Source: Pseudomonas solani
GTDB taxonomy: Bacteria > Pseudomonadota > Gammaproteobacteria > Pseudomonadales > Pseudomonadaceae
Assembly: GCF_026072635.1 (NCBI RefSeq)
Contig: NZ_AP023081.1
Span: forward strand, 5,514,501-5,578,500
Length of the DNA: 64,000 nucleotides
Reading direction: 5' to 3'
The notes beneath the pieces were generated by a model that searched no databases, had not been told where the DNA came from, and saw only the letters and a list, made by a program, of their open reading frames with translations. Positions 28,802 through 38,209 of the stretch are shown piece after piece; position 1 is the stretch's first letter; each line of letters opens with the position of its first letter. Position numbers and translations under genes: made by a program.

Positions 28802-29345
28802 ACGCCTGCTGAAACTGCGGGGCACCTGGCGTGAGCAGACGGCCCAGGCCCGCCAGCGCTGGCAGCGGCTGGGCCCGCGTGACCGGCGCATCCTGCGCCT
28901 GGCTGCCCTGGTGCTGCCGCCGATGCTGCTGTGGTTCGCCCTGATCGAACCCTCCCTGGCGCGCATCGAGCATTGGCAGGCCGAGCTGCCGCGCCTGCGC
29001 GCCCAGGCGCACACCCTCGAAGCGGTACTTGCCGAGGTGCAGGGGCCCGCAGCCCTGGCACCCGGTGCATCCCTGGAAGCGCTGCTGCGCCAGGGGCTGG
29101 ATGACAACGGTCTGGCCGGCCACTACCAGTTGCGCGCGGAAGGCCCGCACTGGCGATTGGAACTGCAAGGCGCCCCCGCGCAAGGGGTGATGGATTGGCT
29201 GCTGGGCGTGACCCCGGGCCTGCCGCTGGAGCTGCGCCAGGTGCAGCTGCGGCGCGACGGCGGGACACAGAGCGAACAGACGGACGCGCGGCTTTCCGGC
29301 GTCGTCGGCATGGAACAGGCGCCAGGCGCTAAGGAATCCTCATGA
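28794..29345 (+). CDS. gspM: Type II secretion platform protein GspM (HxcZ-like)
   Basis: GspM (183 aa), binding partner of GspL. A charged N-terminal stretch (RQRWQRLGPRDRRILR) precedes one membrane helix (LAALVLPPMLLWFALIEPSL) and a small periplasmic domain (GHYQLRAEGPHWRLELQGAP). The ATG at 28794 is 8 bases before the gspL stop; a GTG at 28791 is the alternative. The stop overlaps the gspD ATG. Confidence 0.87.
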   Translation: MNERLLKLRGTWREQTAQARQRWQRLGPRDRRILRLAALVLPPMLLWFALIEPSLARIEHWQAELPRLRAQAHTLEAVLAEVQGPAALAPGASLEALLRQGLDDNGLAGHYQLRAEGPHWRLELQGAPAQGVMDWLLGVTPGLPLELRQVQLRRDGGTQSEQTDARLSGVVGMEQAPGAKESS

Positions 29346-31738
29346 AGCGGTTCGATGGACAAGGGCTGCGGCGACCGCTGCGGCATGGGGTGGCGATTTC
29401 CCTCGCGGCGGTGCTCGCCGCCTGCAGCCAGTCCGGTGGCACGCCGCCGCCGGTGATCCCCGCCGAAAGCGAACTGGGCCGGCCCATGGCCCAGGTGGGG
29501 CAGGGCGATGCACTGGCGGAGCGCGAGCGCATCCAGGCCCAGGCGGAGCGCCAGCAACGGGCGGCCCAGGCCCAGCGTGCGCAACAGGCCGCCCATCGCA
29601 CGGGCACGCCGCCGCGCCAGGCCCGCAGCGCCGGGCTGGGCGACCAGCCGGTGCAGCTGAATTTCGTCGAGGCGGACATCCCCGCGGTGCTGCGGGCGCT
29701 GTCCCGCGCCACCGGCCGGCAGTTCCTCGCCGATCCCCGGGTCAAGGGCCAGCTGACCCTGGTGTCCGAGGGCGAGGTGCCGGCCCATACCGCCTACGAC
29801 ATGCTCCTGGCGGCGCTGCGCATGCAGGGCTTCTCGGTGGTGGAAGTGGGTGGCGTCAGCCAGGTGGTGCCCGAGGCGGACGCCAAGCTGCTCGGTGGCC
29901 CGGTGAGCGACGCCGACCGCCCCGGCGGCAACGGCATGGTCACCCGCACCTACCGCCTGCAGTACGAGAACGCGGTGAACCTGATCCCGGTGCTGCGCCC
30001 CATCGTCTCGCCGAACAACCCGATCAACGCCTACCCGGGCAACAACACGGTCGTGGTCACCGACTACGCGGAGAACCTCGAACGGGTCGCGGCGATCATC
30101 GCCAACATCGACGTGCCCGGCTCCATCGACACCGATGTGGTGCCGGTGCAGAACGGCATCGCCACCGACATCGCCGCCATGGTCTCCGAGCTGATGGAGA
30201 GCCCGGGCAACGACGTTGCGCAGAAGGTCGCGGTGATCGGCGACCCGCGCTCCAACAGCATCATCCTGCGCACCGGCAGCCCGGAGCGCAGCGAGCTGGC
30301 CCGGCAGCTGATCGCCAAGCTCGACAGCGCCCAGGGCAACCCCAGCAACCTGCACGTGGTCTACCTGCGCAACGCCCAGGCCAACAAGCTGGCCCAGGCC
30401 CTGCGCGGCCTGCTCACCGGTGAGGGCGAGAGCGCCGGGCAGGGCGACGGCAGCCGTGCCCAGCTCAACGGCGGCAACCTGGGGGGCAGCACGCAGAGTG
30501 GCACCGGCAGCAGCGGTTCCAGCTCCGGCACCGCCACCAGCAGCAACGGGCAGAGCGGCAGCTCCGGCGGCTACGGGCAGTCGGGCGGCGGCCTGCTGTC
30601 GGCGGCCAAGGGGCAGGGCGGCCAGGAGGGCGCGGTGGCCTTCTCCGCCAACGGCGTCACCGTGCAGGCGGACACCACCACCAACACCCTGCTGATCTCC
30701 GCGCCCGACCCGCTGTACCGCAACCTGCGCGAAGTCATCGACCTGCTCGACCAGCGCCGCGCCCAAGTGGTGATCGAGAGCCTGATCGTCGAAGTCAGCG
30801 AAGACGACACCAGCGAGTTCGGCATCCAGTGGCAGGCCGGCAACCTGGCCGGCAACGGCTGGATCGGCGGCGCCAACCTCGGCGGCGCGGGCATCAACAC
30901 CGGCGCCAAGAACAGCATCGACGCACTGCCGGGCGGCCTGAGCATCGGCAAGGTCTCCGGCGGCGTGGACATCCCCGGCATCGGCCGCGTGCTCGACCTC
31001 AAGGTCCTGGCCCGCGCCCTGAAGAGCAAGGGCGGCACCAACGTGCTGTCCACGCCCAACCTGCTGACCCTGGACAACGAGGCGGCGAGCATCTTCGTCG
31101 GCCAGACCATCCCCTTCGTCAGCGGCAACTACGTCACCAACGGCGGCGGTACCAGCAACAACCCGTTCCAGACCATCGAGCGCGAGGAGGTGGGCCTGCG
31201 CCTCAACGTGCGCCCGCAGATCTCCGAAGGCGGCACGGTGAAGCTGGACATCTACCAGGAGGTCAGCAGCGTCGACGAGCGCGCCGACAACGACGCCGGC
31301 ACCGTGACCAACAAGCGCGCCATCGACACCAGCATCCTCCTCGACGACGGGCAGATCATGGTGCTCGGCGGCCTGCTGCAGGACAGCTTCATCCAGAGCA
31401 GCGAGGCGGTGCCCGGCCTCGGCAGCCTGCCCGGCATCGGCGCGCTGTTCCGCGGCGACCGCCGCTCGCGGACCAAGACCAACCTGATGGTGTTCCTGCG
31501 GCCCTACATCATCCGCGACGACAGCGTGGGGCGCAGCATCACCCTGAACCGCTACGACTTCATCCGCCGTGCCCAGGGCGCCATGCAGCCGGAGCACAAG
31601 TGGCCCCTCACCGACATGCAGGCGCCGCAACTGCCGCCGGCCGAGCAGGCCATGCCGCTGAACCCGGCCGCGCCGTTGCCGGCCCCGCAGCCCCGGCCCA
31701 TGCGCGCCGTGCCGCTGCGCCCGGGCGAGCAGCCATGA
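29342..31738 (+). CDS. gspD: Type II secretion outer-membrane secretin GspD (HxcQ-like liposecretin)
   Basis: Secretin (798 aa) forming the outer-membrane channel. The signal peptide ends in a lipobox (LAAVLAAC at about residue 28), so the protein is itself a lipoprotein, as described for HxcQ, and should not need a pilotin. An N0 domain (VQLNFVEADIPAVLRALSRA), three N domains and a Ser/Gly-rich loop (about 375-425) precede the secretin core with NVLSTPNLLTLDNEAA, the gate segment VGQTIPFVSG and LMVFLRPYIIRD. A Pro/Ala-rich tail follows. Confidence 0.95.
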   Translation: MKRFDGQGLRRPLRHGVAISLAAVLAACSQSGGTPPPVIPAESELGRPMAQVGQGDALAERERIQAQAERQQRAAQAQRAQQAAHRTGTPPRQARSAGLGDQPVQLNFVEADIPAVLRALSRATGRQFLADPRVKGQLTLVSEGEVPAHTAYDMLLAALRMQGFSVVEVGGVSQVVPEADAKLLGGPVSDADRPGGNGMVTRTYRLQYENAVNLIPVLRPIVSPNNPINAYPGNNTVVVTDYAENLERVAAIIANIDVPGSIDTDVVPVQNGIATDIAAMVSELMESPGNDVAQKVAVIGDPRSNSIILRTGSPERSELARQLIAKLDSAQGNPSNLHVVYLRNAQANKLAQALRGLLTGEGESAGQGDGSRAQLNGGNLGGSTQSGTGSSGSSSGTATSSNGQSGSSGGYGQSGGGLLSAAKGQGGQEGAVAFSANGVTVQADTTTNTLLISAPDPLYRNLREVIDLLDQRRAQVVIESLIVEVSEDDTSEFGIQWQAGNLAGNGWIGGANLGGAGINTGAKNSIDALPGGLSIGKVSGGVDIPGIGRVLDLKVLARALKSKGGTNVLSTPNLLTLDNEAASIFVGQTIPFVSGNYVTNGGGTSNNPFQTIEREEVGLRLNVRPQISEGGTVKLDIYQEVSSVDERADNDAGTVTNKRAIDTSILLDDGQIMVLGGLLQDSFIQSSEAVPGLGSLPGIGALFRGDRRSRTKTNLMVFLRPYIIRDDSVGRSITLNRYDFIRRAQGAMQPEHKWPLTDMQAPQLPPAEQAMPLNPAAPLPAPQPRPMRAVPLRPGEQP

Positions 31739-33153
31739 GCGCGCTGCCCTACGCCTGGGCCCGCGCCCAGCGCCTGTTGCTGCAGGGCGAGGGGGAGGGC
31801 GCACGGCTGCTGGTGAGCCCGAGCACCCCCGGCTGGGCCATCGGCGAAGTGCGCCGTCGCCACGGCGCCACGCCCATCCAGCGGGTCACCGATGCCGAGC
31901 TGGAAACCCTGCTGGCCAGCGCCTACGCCGACACCGGCAGCGCCGCCGCGGTGGTCGGCGCCGCCGAGAGCGAGGTGGACCTGGATCGCCTGCTGCAGGA
32001 CATGCCCGAGGTCACCGATCTGCTCGATACCGAGGACGGCGCGCCGGTGATCCGCATGATCAACGCCCTGCTGACCCAGGCCGCACGGGACGAGGCCAGC
32101 GACATCCATATCGAGCCCTTCGAGACCCACTCGGTGGTGCGCTACCGGGTGGACGGCGCGTTGCGTGACGTGGTCGCCCCGCGCAAGGCGTTGCACGCGG
32201 CGCTGGTGTCGCGGATCAAGATCATGGCGCAGTTGGACATCGCCGAAAAACGCCTGCCCCAGGACGGCCGCATCGCCCTGCGCGTGGCCGGCCGGCCCAT
32301 CGACGTGCGCGTGTCCACCGTGCCCACCGGCCACGGCGAGCGGGTGGTGATGCGCCTGCTGGACAAGCAGGCCGGGCGCTTGCGCCTGGAAACCCTGGGC
32401 ATGGCGCCGACGCTGCTGGAACAGCTCGACCGGCTGATCCGCCAGCCTCACGGCATCGTGCTCGTCACCGGGCCCACCGGCAGCGGCAAGACCACCACCC
32501 TCTACGCCGCCCTGGCGCGGCTGGACGCCGCCACCAGCAACATCCTCACGGTGGAAGACCCGGTGGAGTACGACCTGCCGGGCATCAGCCAGATCCAGGT
32601 CAACGCGCGCATCGACATGAGCTTCGCCCTGGCCCTGCGCGCCATCCTGCGCCAGGACCCGGACATCATCATGATCGGTGAGATCCGCGACCTGGAGACG
32701 GCGCAGATCGCCGTGCAGGCCTCGCTTACCGGGCACCTGGTGCTGGCCACGCTGCACACCAACGACGCGGTCTCGGCCGTCACCCGCCTCACCGACATGG
32801 GCGTGGAGCCCTTCCTGCTGGCGTCCAGCATGCTCGGCGTGCTCGCCCAGCGCCTGGTGCGCCGCCTGTGCAACCAGTGCCGCGAGCCTGACCCGGCCTT
32901 TCCCGGGCAGTGGCGCGCGGTGGGCTGTGCCGCCTGCAACAACACCGGCTACAGCGGCCGTACCGGCATCCATGAACTCTTCGTGATCGACGACGACATC
33001 CGCCGCCTGATCCACCAGGGCGAGGCCGAGCAAAGCCTGCGCGAGGCCGCCCGTGCCGCCGGCATGGCCAGCATGCGCGAGGACGGCGAGCGTTGGGTGC
33101 AGGGCGGCTTCACCACGCCCGAGGAAATCCTCCGCGTCACGAGGGACGCCTGA
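31735..33153 (+). CDS. gspE: Type II secretion ATPase GspE (HxcR-like)
   Basis: Secretion ATPase (472 aa) powering pseudopilus assembly. An N1E-type domain is followed by the linker SDIHIEPFE, Walker A GPTGSGKTTT (K252), the Asp box LTVEDPVEYDLPGI, Walker B LRQDPDIIMIGEIRDLETA and the His box TGHLVLATLHTND. A four-cysteine zinc motif (CNQC ... CAAC) is present near residues 380-405. The start at 31735 overlaps the gspD stop; the N-terminus is about 20-30 residues shorter than XcpR. Confidence 0.96.
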   Translation: MSALPYAWARAQRLLLQGEGEGARLLVSPSTPGWAIGEVRRRHGATPIQRVTDAELETLLASAYADTGSAAAVVGAAESEVDLDRLLQDMPEVTDLLDTEDGAPVIRMINALLTQAARDEASDIHIEPFETHSVVRYRVDGALRDVVAPRKALHAALVSRIKIMAQLDIAEKRLPQDGRIALRVAGRPIDVRVSTVPTGHGERVVMRLLDKQAGRLRLETLGMAPTLLEQLDRLIRQPHGIVLVTGPTGSGKTTTLYAALARLDAATSNILTVEDPVEYDLPGISQIQVNARIDMSFALALRAILRQDPDIIMIGEIRDLETAQIAVQASLTGHLVLATLHTNDAVSAVTRLTDMGVEPFLLASSMLGVLAQRLVRRLCNQCREPDPAFPGQWRAVGCAACNNTGYSGRTGIHELFVIDDDIRRLIHQGEAEQSLREAARAAGMASMREDGERWVQGGFTTPEEILRVTRDA

Positions 33154-34361
33154 TGAACCGCTACCGTTTCGAGGCCGCCGACGCCAGCGGCCGCATCGAG
33201 AGCGGCACCCTGGAGGCCGACAGCCCGCGCGGCGCCATGGGCCTGCTGCGCACCCGTGGCCTGACGCCCCTGGAGCTGGCCGAGGAGGAGGGCGGTGGCA
33301 GCGCTGCTGGCGGCCTGTTCGCGCCGCGGCTGTCCGATGGCGACCTGGCCTGGGCCACGCGCCAGCTGGCCAGCCTGCTGGCGGCGGGGCTGCCGCTGGA
33401 GTCGGCGCTGTCGGCCACCGTCGACCAGGCCGAGCGCCGCCATATCGCCGAGACCCTGGGCGCGGTGCGCACCGACGTGCGCAGCGGCATGCGCCTGGCC
33501 GAAGCCCTGGCGGCACGCCCGCGCGACTTCCCCGACATCTACCGCGCGCTGATCGCCGCCGGCGAGGAATCCGGCAACCTGGCCCAGGTGATGGAGCGCC
33601 TGGCCGATTACATCGAGGAGCGCAACAACCTGCGCGGCAAGATCCTCACCGCCTTCATCTACCCGGCGGTGGTGGGGCTGGTGTCCATCGGCATCGTCGT
33701 CTTCCTCCTCGGCTTCGTCGTGCCCCAGGTGGTCAGCGCCTTCTCCCAGGCACGCCAGGACCTGCCCGCGCTGACCCGGGTGATGCTCCAGGCCAGCGAC
33801 TTCGTCCGTGCCTGGGGCGTGGTCTGCTTCGCCGGCATCGCCGGGGCCTTCTGGGGCTGGCGGATGTACCTGCGCGACGCCGCCGCGCGCCTGGCCTGGC
33901 ACGCCCGGGTGCTGCGCCTGCCCCTGCTGGGGCGCTTCGTGCTGGGTGTGAACACCGCGCGCTTCGCCTCCACCCTGGCGATTCTCGGCAGCGCCGGCGT
34001 GCCGCTGCTGCGCGCCCTCGACGCCGCCCGCGAAACCCTGGCCAACGACCGCCTGGCCGCCTGCGTGGCCGACGCCACCCTCGCCGTGCGCGAGGGCATC
34101 AGCCTGGCCAGCGCGCTCAAGGCCGGCGGCGTGTTCCCGCCCATCCTCATCCACCTCATCGCCAGCGGCGAGAAGACCGGCTCCCTGCCGCCCATGCTCG
34201 ACCGCGCCGCACAGACCCTGTCCCGCGACATCGAACGCCGCGCCATGGGCATGACCGCGCTGCTGGAGCCGCTGATGATCGTGGTCATGGGCGGCGTGGT
34301 GCTGACCATCGTCATGGCCGTGCTGTTGCCCATCATCGAGATCAACCAACTGGTGCAGTAG
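33153..34361 (+). CDS. gspF: Type II secretion inner-membrane platform protein GspF (HxcS-like)
   Basis: Polytopic platform protein (402 aa) with two T2SSF domains. Visible are FAPRLSDGDLAWATRQLASL, LIAAGEESGNLAQVMERLAD in the first half and LIHLIASGEKTGSLPPMLDR in the second, plus membrane segments at about 165-195, 215-240 and the C-terminus (VMGGVVLTIVMAVLLPIIEI). The ATG shares one base with the gspE stop. It is the last gene of the secretion cluster. Confidence 0.95.
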   Translation: MNRYRFEAADASGRIESGTLEADSPRGAMGLLRTRGLTPLELAEEEGGGSAAGGLFAPRLSDGDLAWATRQLASLLAAGLPLESALSATVDQAERRHIAETLGAVRTDVRSGMRLAEALAARPRDFPDIYRALIAAGEESGNLAQVMERLADYIEERNNLRGKILTAFIYPAVVGLVSIGIVVFLLGFVVPQVVSAFSQARQDLPALTRVMLQASDFVRAWGVVCFAGIAGAFWGWRMYLRDAAARLAWHARVLRLPLLGRFVLGVNTARFASTLAILGSAGVPLLRALDAARETLANDRLAACVADATLAVREGISLASALKAGGVFPPILIHLIASGEKTGSLPPMLDRAAQTLSRDIERRAMGMTALLEPLMIVVMGGVVLTIVMAVLLPIIEINQLVQ

Positions 34362-34704
34362 CGAGCTCTCCGTCGAATGGGCCCCCGCGTTCGCGAGGGT
34401 GACGAGGCGAGCAGGGAAGTTCCAGTGCACCGACATCCCCGCGTACGCGGGACCCACTGAACAAGGCGAGCCTCGTCCTGTACATCAGATAGTTCCCGCG
34501 CGCCGATGCCTGCTTCGGACGCTTCCCGAGCCCTTTGGGGGCTTTTCCCTATTCCCAGCCCATCGGGGTTTTCAGCCTACTGTCTTGCCCCGGATGCAGG
34601 CTCGCCATCTTGTACTCATGTGGTTGCGGACCTTGGCTGCATGCGGGGCATACCACCGCCAGCCTCACAGGCTTCTCGTACCTATGCCGTTAGGAGCGTG
34701 CCCC
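34362..34704. other. Junction between the secretion cluster and the accessory block, with palindromes
   Basis: No gene is convincing in this stretch. It carries CCCGCGTTCGCGAGGG-type sequence (34383-34398) and a perfect 14-bp palindrome CCCGCGTACGCGGG (34438-34451) within ACATCCCCGCGTACGCGGGA, a dispersed-repeat type. From about 34500 the composition changes and leads into the hydrolase gene. Open frames running through it lack ribosome-binding sites and family similarity. It marks the left edge of the inserted block. Confidence 0.5.
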
Positions 34705-37383
34705 TTGTTCATTCTCGATCTCTATGACGCGATGAGGGATGAGTACCGTCGCTGGCGCGACGGACCTCCCGCGCCTTCCACCGTATCGGTGACCGCGGTG
34801 TCTCCCGCACCGACTCCGACGCCAGAACCGCCGCCGCCAAGCGACTTGCCGGCGGTGAAGAACTGGAGTCACCCCTTTGGCGATACCTCGTCCGTCTTCC
34901 AGCAGTTGGCCACGCTGGCCAAGGCACAGTCGGGCTACTTTCCGCTGGGGCGCAATGGCCTGTGGCATGGCGGGGTGCATTTCGATTCAGGCACGGCGGG
35001 CACGGCGGGCCCTCAAGGCCAGAGCTTCGTGCGTTGCCTGGCCGATGGTGAGGTGATCGCCTATCGCATTCCCGAGCAAACGCCTAAGACCACGTTCTTC
35101 CCGGCACCAGGCGTGATCATGAAGGCACCCTTCGCCACGGGCTTCGTGTTGGTCTGCCACCGTCTGGAGGCCCCGAAGATCGAAGGCGTCGCCGACACGC
35201 CCCCCAGCCTAATCTTCTACAGCCTGTACATGCACCTCGCGGACTGGGCGAGCTACCTGGCGGACCCTGACAAACCACGGCCAGCGTTCTGGCCGGAGTC
35301 GAACCAGTACCGGGTGAAGACGGATACAGACTTCAGTCCTGTCCGTGCTGGCGAAAGAGGCCTCAACCTCAGGCACGCTCCGACTCAGGGCAAGACCATC
35401 GGCTTTCTACCGCAAGGCACTGCCATCACCGTCAGCGGTGAAGGTGCCTATCGCAAAGTCGAGGGCATCAAGGGGCCGGTGAAACTGCAAAACCCAGACG
35501 GCACCTTGCAAGGCTATGTCGGCTTCAGCGCATTGCTGGACCTGGGCGGTGGAGCCTATCGGGTCAATACGACCCGTGATGCGCTGCGGGTGCGACCCAC
35601 ACCGGACACCTCCCGCGACAAGATCTTCGAATTGCCCAGCGGCACGGAAATCACCATCAGTGGAGAAGGCGACTTCCGCAAGCTGGAAAGCGTCGTCCAG
35701 TACGTGCATCTCGCTTCGCTGGAGGGTGAGCGCGTACCCGAACGGGGGAAGGTCGTGGTGCTGGACAGGCCCCGCCCGATCAAGGCCGGCGACCTTATCG
35801 GTCACCTCGGCCCCTACCAGGAGAGCAATGAGGAGGCCCCGCAGGAGCGATTGCACCTGGAAGTCTTCGCCTGTGAAAACGTGGAGGCCTTCTTCGCTCG
35901 AAGCCGCCAATGGGCAGACCAAATGCCCGAGAAAGCCAGAACCTGGCTGAAGCTGGAAAAGGGCACGACGGTCGTCGTCCACCAGCCAGGCCACAGCCAC
36001 TCGGCTCCGCCGAACCTTGGCGACCCCCATGTTGCGAGCGGTGCGAAGCTGCTGATCCCGCGTACCGAACTGGACGGCCTGTCGGCAGATAGAAAGATCA
36101 CCGTACCCGCCACTGAGACGTCCAAGGCCAGGAACTGGTATCGCCTGGATGACCTGTTGATCGACGCAGCGGGCAAGGACATCCCCATGGGGTGGATCTG
36201 CGATGAAATCGGTGTAACGCCCTGGGTCAACCCCTGGTCGTGGGACGGCTATGAAGTCATCTACAACGACGACCCGCCACAGAACGCCCTGGCCCACTTC
36301 CTGTTGAACATGGGCGATTACTTTGATGGCAAGGAAATGGAGCAGTGGAAGCCCCTGGCCGATGCATCAGACAAAGGACCGGTAAGAGAGCGGCTCTTCG
36401 AAATCATCGATGCAGATCGTGATGGGAAGATCACCACTGACGAGATTCAGAAGGCGCTCAAGGTTCCCGCCTACGCCCAGTCCATTTCTCAATTGGTCAT
36501 TCACTACGAAAGTGAGTGGTTCTATCAACAACGGAAGTGGGATGCACTGGATAAGGTGCTGGGGCATACGGGATCGACACCTATCTTGAATTGGGTGGCG
36601 GAGAAGGAGCGGATAAGAGAGTTAGGGTGGTGGGGAGATATTGTGACTAGCGGAAAACTCCCAGCCTCTGGGACCGTTTCGTGTTTGCACCCTCTAATAT
36701 TCGGTATTTCTCTAGCTTCCAGAGATCGAATTACAGTTGAGTTTTTGGAAGAAGTCACCGGAAAAATTGGGGACTGGTTTACGGGGGTGGGAGGTGGTGC
36801 GAATTTTGTTAACGCATTTCCTGAGAGATACCCGAATATTTATAAATTCAATAAATATGATTTTATAGATATTTTAAATGGTGCTCTTCGAAGATATGGA
36901 ATAGAAACTCCTTACCAGCAAGCGCATTTTATTTCTCAGTGCTTTCATGAGTGTGCGCATTTTGAGACTGCGGTTGAGTTCGGGTCTGGAGAAAGATACA
37001 ACCCTGGCAATCATCCCGATGCTGTTGAGAATGGTAATACAGAGCTGGGCGATGGTCCGAAATACAAGGGCAAAGGCCTGATTCAATTGACTTGGAAGAA
37101 AAACTATAAGTTGTACTCGGATTTTAAGGGCTTTGATTTCGTGTCTAATCCATATCTTCTTGCAGAGGATATGTATCTGGCAGTGGATGCTTCATGCTGG
37201 TTCTGGAGGAAAAATGGCGGTGTACATAAAAAATACGACGCCAAGGGAGATATAAATATTCTGATAGAAAATGAACCTCGGAACGTGAGGCTAGTAACTC
37301 TGGCGGTTAATGGTGGGGATAATGGGCTTGCGGAGAGGGAAAAAATATTTGGGAGAATAATAAGTGAGTGGGGGTTGGGATGA
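34705..37383 (+). CDS. Multidomain cell-wall hydrolase, probable secreted antibacterial effector (M23-like / SH3 x2 / EF-hand / GH19)
   Basis: An 892-aa protein with no signal peptide. A Pro-rich linker precedes an M23/LytM-like segment (LWHGGVHFDSG, about 86-96; second half RLHLEVFACENVEAF, about 380-395), interrupted by two bacterial SH3-like repeats (about 216-280 and 285-340). An EF-hand loop DADRDGKITTDE is near residue 567, and a C-terminal GH19 chitinase/lysozyme-like domain (about 735-892) has CFHECAHFE and GKGLIQLTWKKNYKLY. The expected M23 HxH motif reads HLE, so that domain may be inactive. The TTG at 34705 is preferred because TAGGAG is 8 bases upstream; ATG 34684 is the alternative. 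Type VI delivery is inferred from the PAAR remnant and coupled immunity-like gene. Confidence 0.75.
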   Translation: MFILDLYDAMRDEYRRWRDGPPAPSTVSVTAVSPAPTPTPEPPPPSDLPAVKNWSHPFGDTSSVFQQLATLAKAQSGYFPLGRNGLWHGGVHFDSGTAGTAGPQGQSFVRCLADGEVIAYRIPEQTPKTTFFPAPGVIMKAPFATGFVLVCHRLEAPKIEGVADTPPSLIFYSLYMHLADWASYLADPDKPRPAFWPESNQYRVKTDTDFSPVRAGERGLNLRHAPTQGKTIGFLPQGTAITVSGEGAYRKVEGIKGPVKLQNPDGTLQGYVGFSALLDLGGGAYRVNTTRDALRVRPTPDTSRDKIFELPSGTEITISGEGDFRKLESVVQYVHLASLEGERVPERGKVVVLDRPRPIKAGDLIGHLGPYQESNEEAPQERLHLEVFACENVEAFFARSRQWADQMPEKARTWLKLEKGTTVVVHQPGHSHSAPPNLGDPHVASGAKLLIPRTELDGLSADRKITVPATETSKARNWYRLDDLLIDAAGKDIPMGWICDEIGVTPWVNPWSWDGYEVIYNDDPPQNALAHFLLNMGDYFDGKEMEQWKPLADASDKGPVRERLFEIIDADRDGKITTDEIQKALKVPAYAQSISQLVIHYESEWFYQQRKWDALDKVLGHTGSTPILNWVAEKERIRELGWWGDIVTSGKLPASGTVSCLHPLIFGISLASRDRITVEFLEEVTGKIGDWFTGVGGGANFVNAFPERYPNIYKFNKYDFIDILNGALRRYGIETPYQQAHFISQCFHECAHFETAVEFGSGERYNPGNHPDAVENGNTELGDGPKYKGKGLIQLTWKKNYKLYSDFKGFDFVSNPYLLAEDMYLAVDASCWFWRKNGGVHKKYDAKGDINILIENEPRNVRLVTLAVNGGDNGLAEREKIFGRIISEWGLG

Positions 37384-38159
37384 GATATCTTGAAGTTTTA
37401 TTGATTTTTTTTGCTTTGATATGTTCTTCAGGTGCGGCTAATTCAGATAGTCAAATTCTGCTAGATGTAGAGTCTGTCAGTCCACTCACGCTATCTGTCA
37501 TGCAGGCTGGGCGTAAAATGTCCGTGATAGTTCCTTTGGCTGTTGTAAAGGATACGGAGGATATATATACGTCGGTCACGCTGGATGACATTGATGGTGA
37601 TGGTGTGGATGAAGTGGTGATGACTATTCCAGCGGGCGGAGGGGTTAATTCTTGTTCGAAGGTTTTTAGGTACGATCTGAAAGGTAATGCTCTGTCTGAG
37701 GTTGTGTTTTCCGAAGGGAGCATATGTAATTATCGTAAAGAGGATGGGTACTTGATCAGCTCATATAGAGGCGGGTCGGCATGGGTAGAGGATATATATA
37801 AATTTGAGAGGGGGGTATTCGGTCTGGCGTTTAAAGACGCGTGTATTGGTTGCGGGTATATATCTAGACGGGCGTTCGATTTTGATGGGGTGGTTTCTGA
37901 TTATTTGGTGTCTGATAGTGAAGATTTTAAAGGTCGAACACCCATTGTTGGAACTGTTTTGTCCAGGCGTGCTTTTGTCTATTCCGAACCGTTTGTACAG
38001 CAGCTCTCAAAAAAATACCTAGTGCAGGATGATAAATATTTGGTTCGCAGCTTTTCAAAGAATACCTACGGGTCGTGGGTGAAAGTTCGTTATAAAGGAA
38101 AGGTGGTAACTGAAGGCTGGTTGCGCTGCAGTGATGTTGAATCGTGCGCATTCCATTAG
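37380..38159 (+). CDS. Putative periplasmic immunity protein for the GH19 effector
   Basis: A 259-aa exported protein: signal peptide MRYLEVLLIFFALICSSGAA, then a beta-rich body with an acidic calcium-type loop (LDDIDGDGVDEVVMTIPAGG), paired cysteines (ACIGCGY; RCSDVESC) and a C-terminal SH3-like segment (GSWVKVRYKGKVVTEGWLRC). The ATG overlaps the effector stop as ATGA, the arrangement expected for effector/immunity pairs. It recalls XAC2610 of Xanthomonas, a periplasmic inhibitor of a GH19-type effector that also has such loops, but homology was not tested. Codon use is visibly AT-richer than in the flanking secretion genes. Confidence 0.6.
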   Translation: MRYLEVLLIFFALICSSGAANSDSQILLDVESVSPLTLSVMQAGRKMSVIVPLAVVKDTEDIYTSVTLDDIDGDGVDEVVMTIPAGGGVNSCSKVFRYDLKGNALSEVVFSEGSICNYRKEDGYLISSYRGGSAWVEDIYKFERGVFGLAFKDACIGCGYISRRAFDFDGVVSDYLVSDSEDFKGRTPIVGTVLSRRAFVYSEPFVQQLSKKYLVQDDKYLVRSFSKNTYGSWVKVRYKGKVVTEGWLRCSDVESCAFH

Positions 38160-38209
38160 ATATGAGACTCTTTGGAGGTTTAGCTAAACTAGTTCTTGGG
38201 ACGTAATTG

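Noticed and set aside
27128..29107. Minus-strand 659-codon frame opposite gspK/gspL/gspM
   Set aside because: Composition artefact of GC-rich coding DNA; the plus strand has three overlapping, recognisable secretion genes.
34383..34451. Possible CRISPR-like palindromic repeats
   Set aside because: Only two unequal palindromes with no regular spacer array; better explained as dispersed REP-like units.
34399..34683. Extension of the hydrolase gene to an ATG at 34399 (994-aa product)
   Set aside because: The first hundred codons cross palindromic repeat DNA, have no ribosome-binding site and no domain; TTG 34705 has TAGGAG at the right distance.
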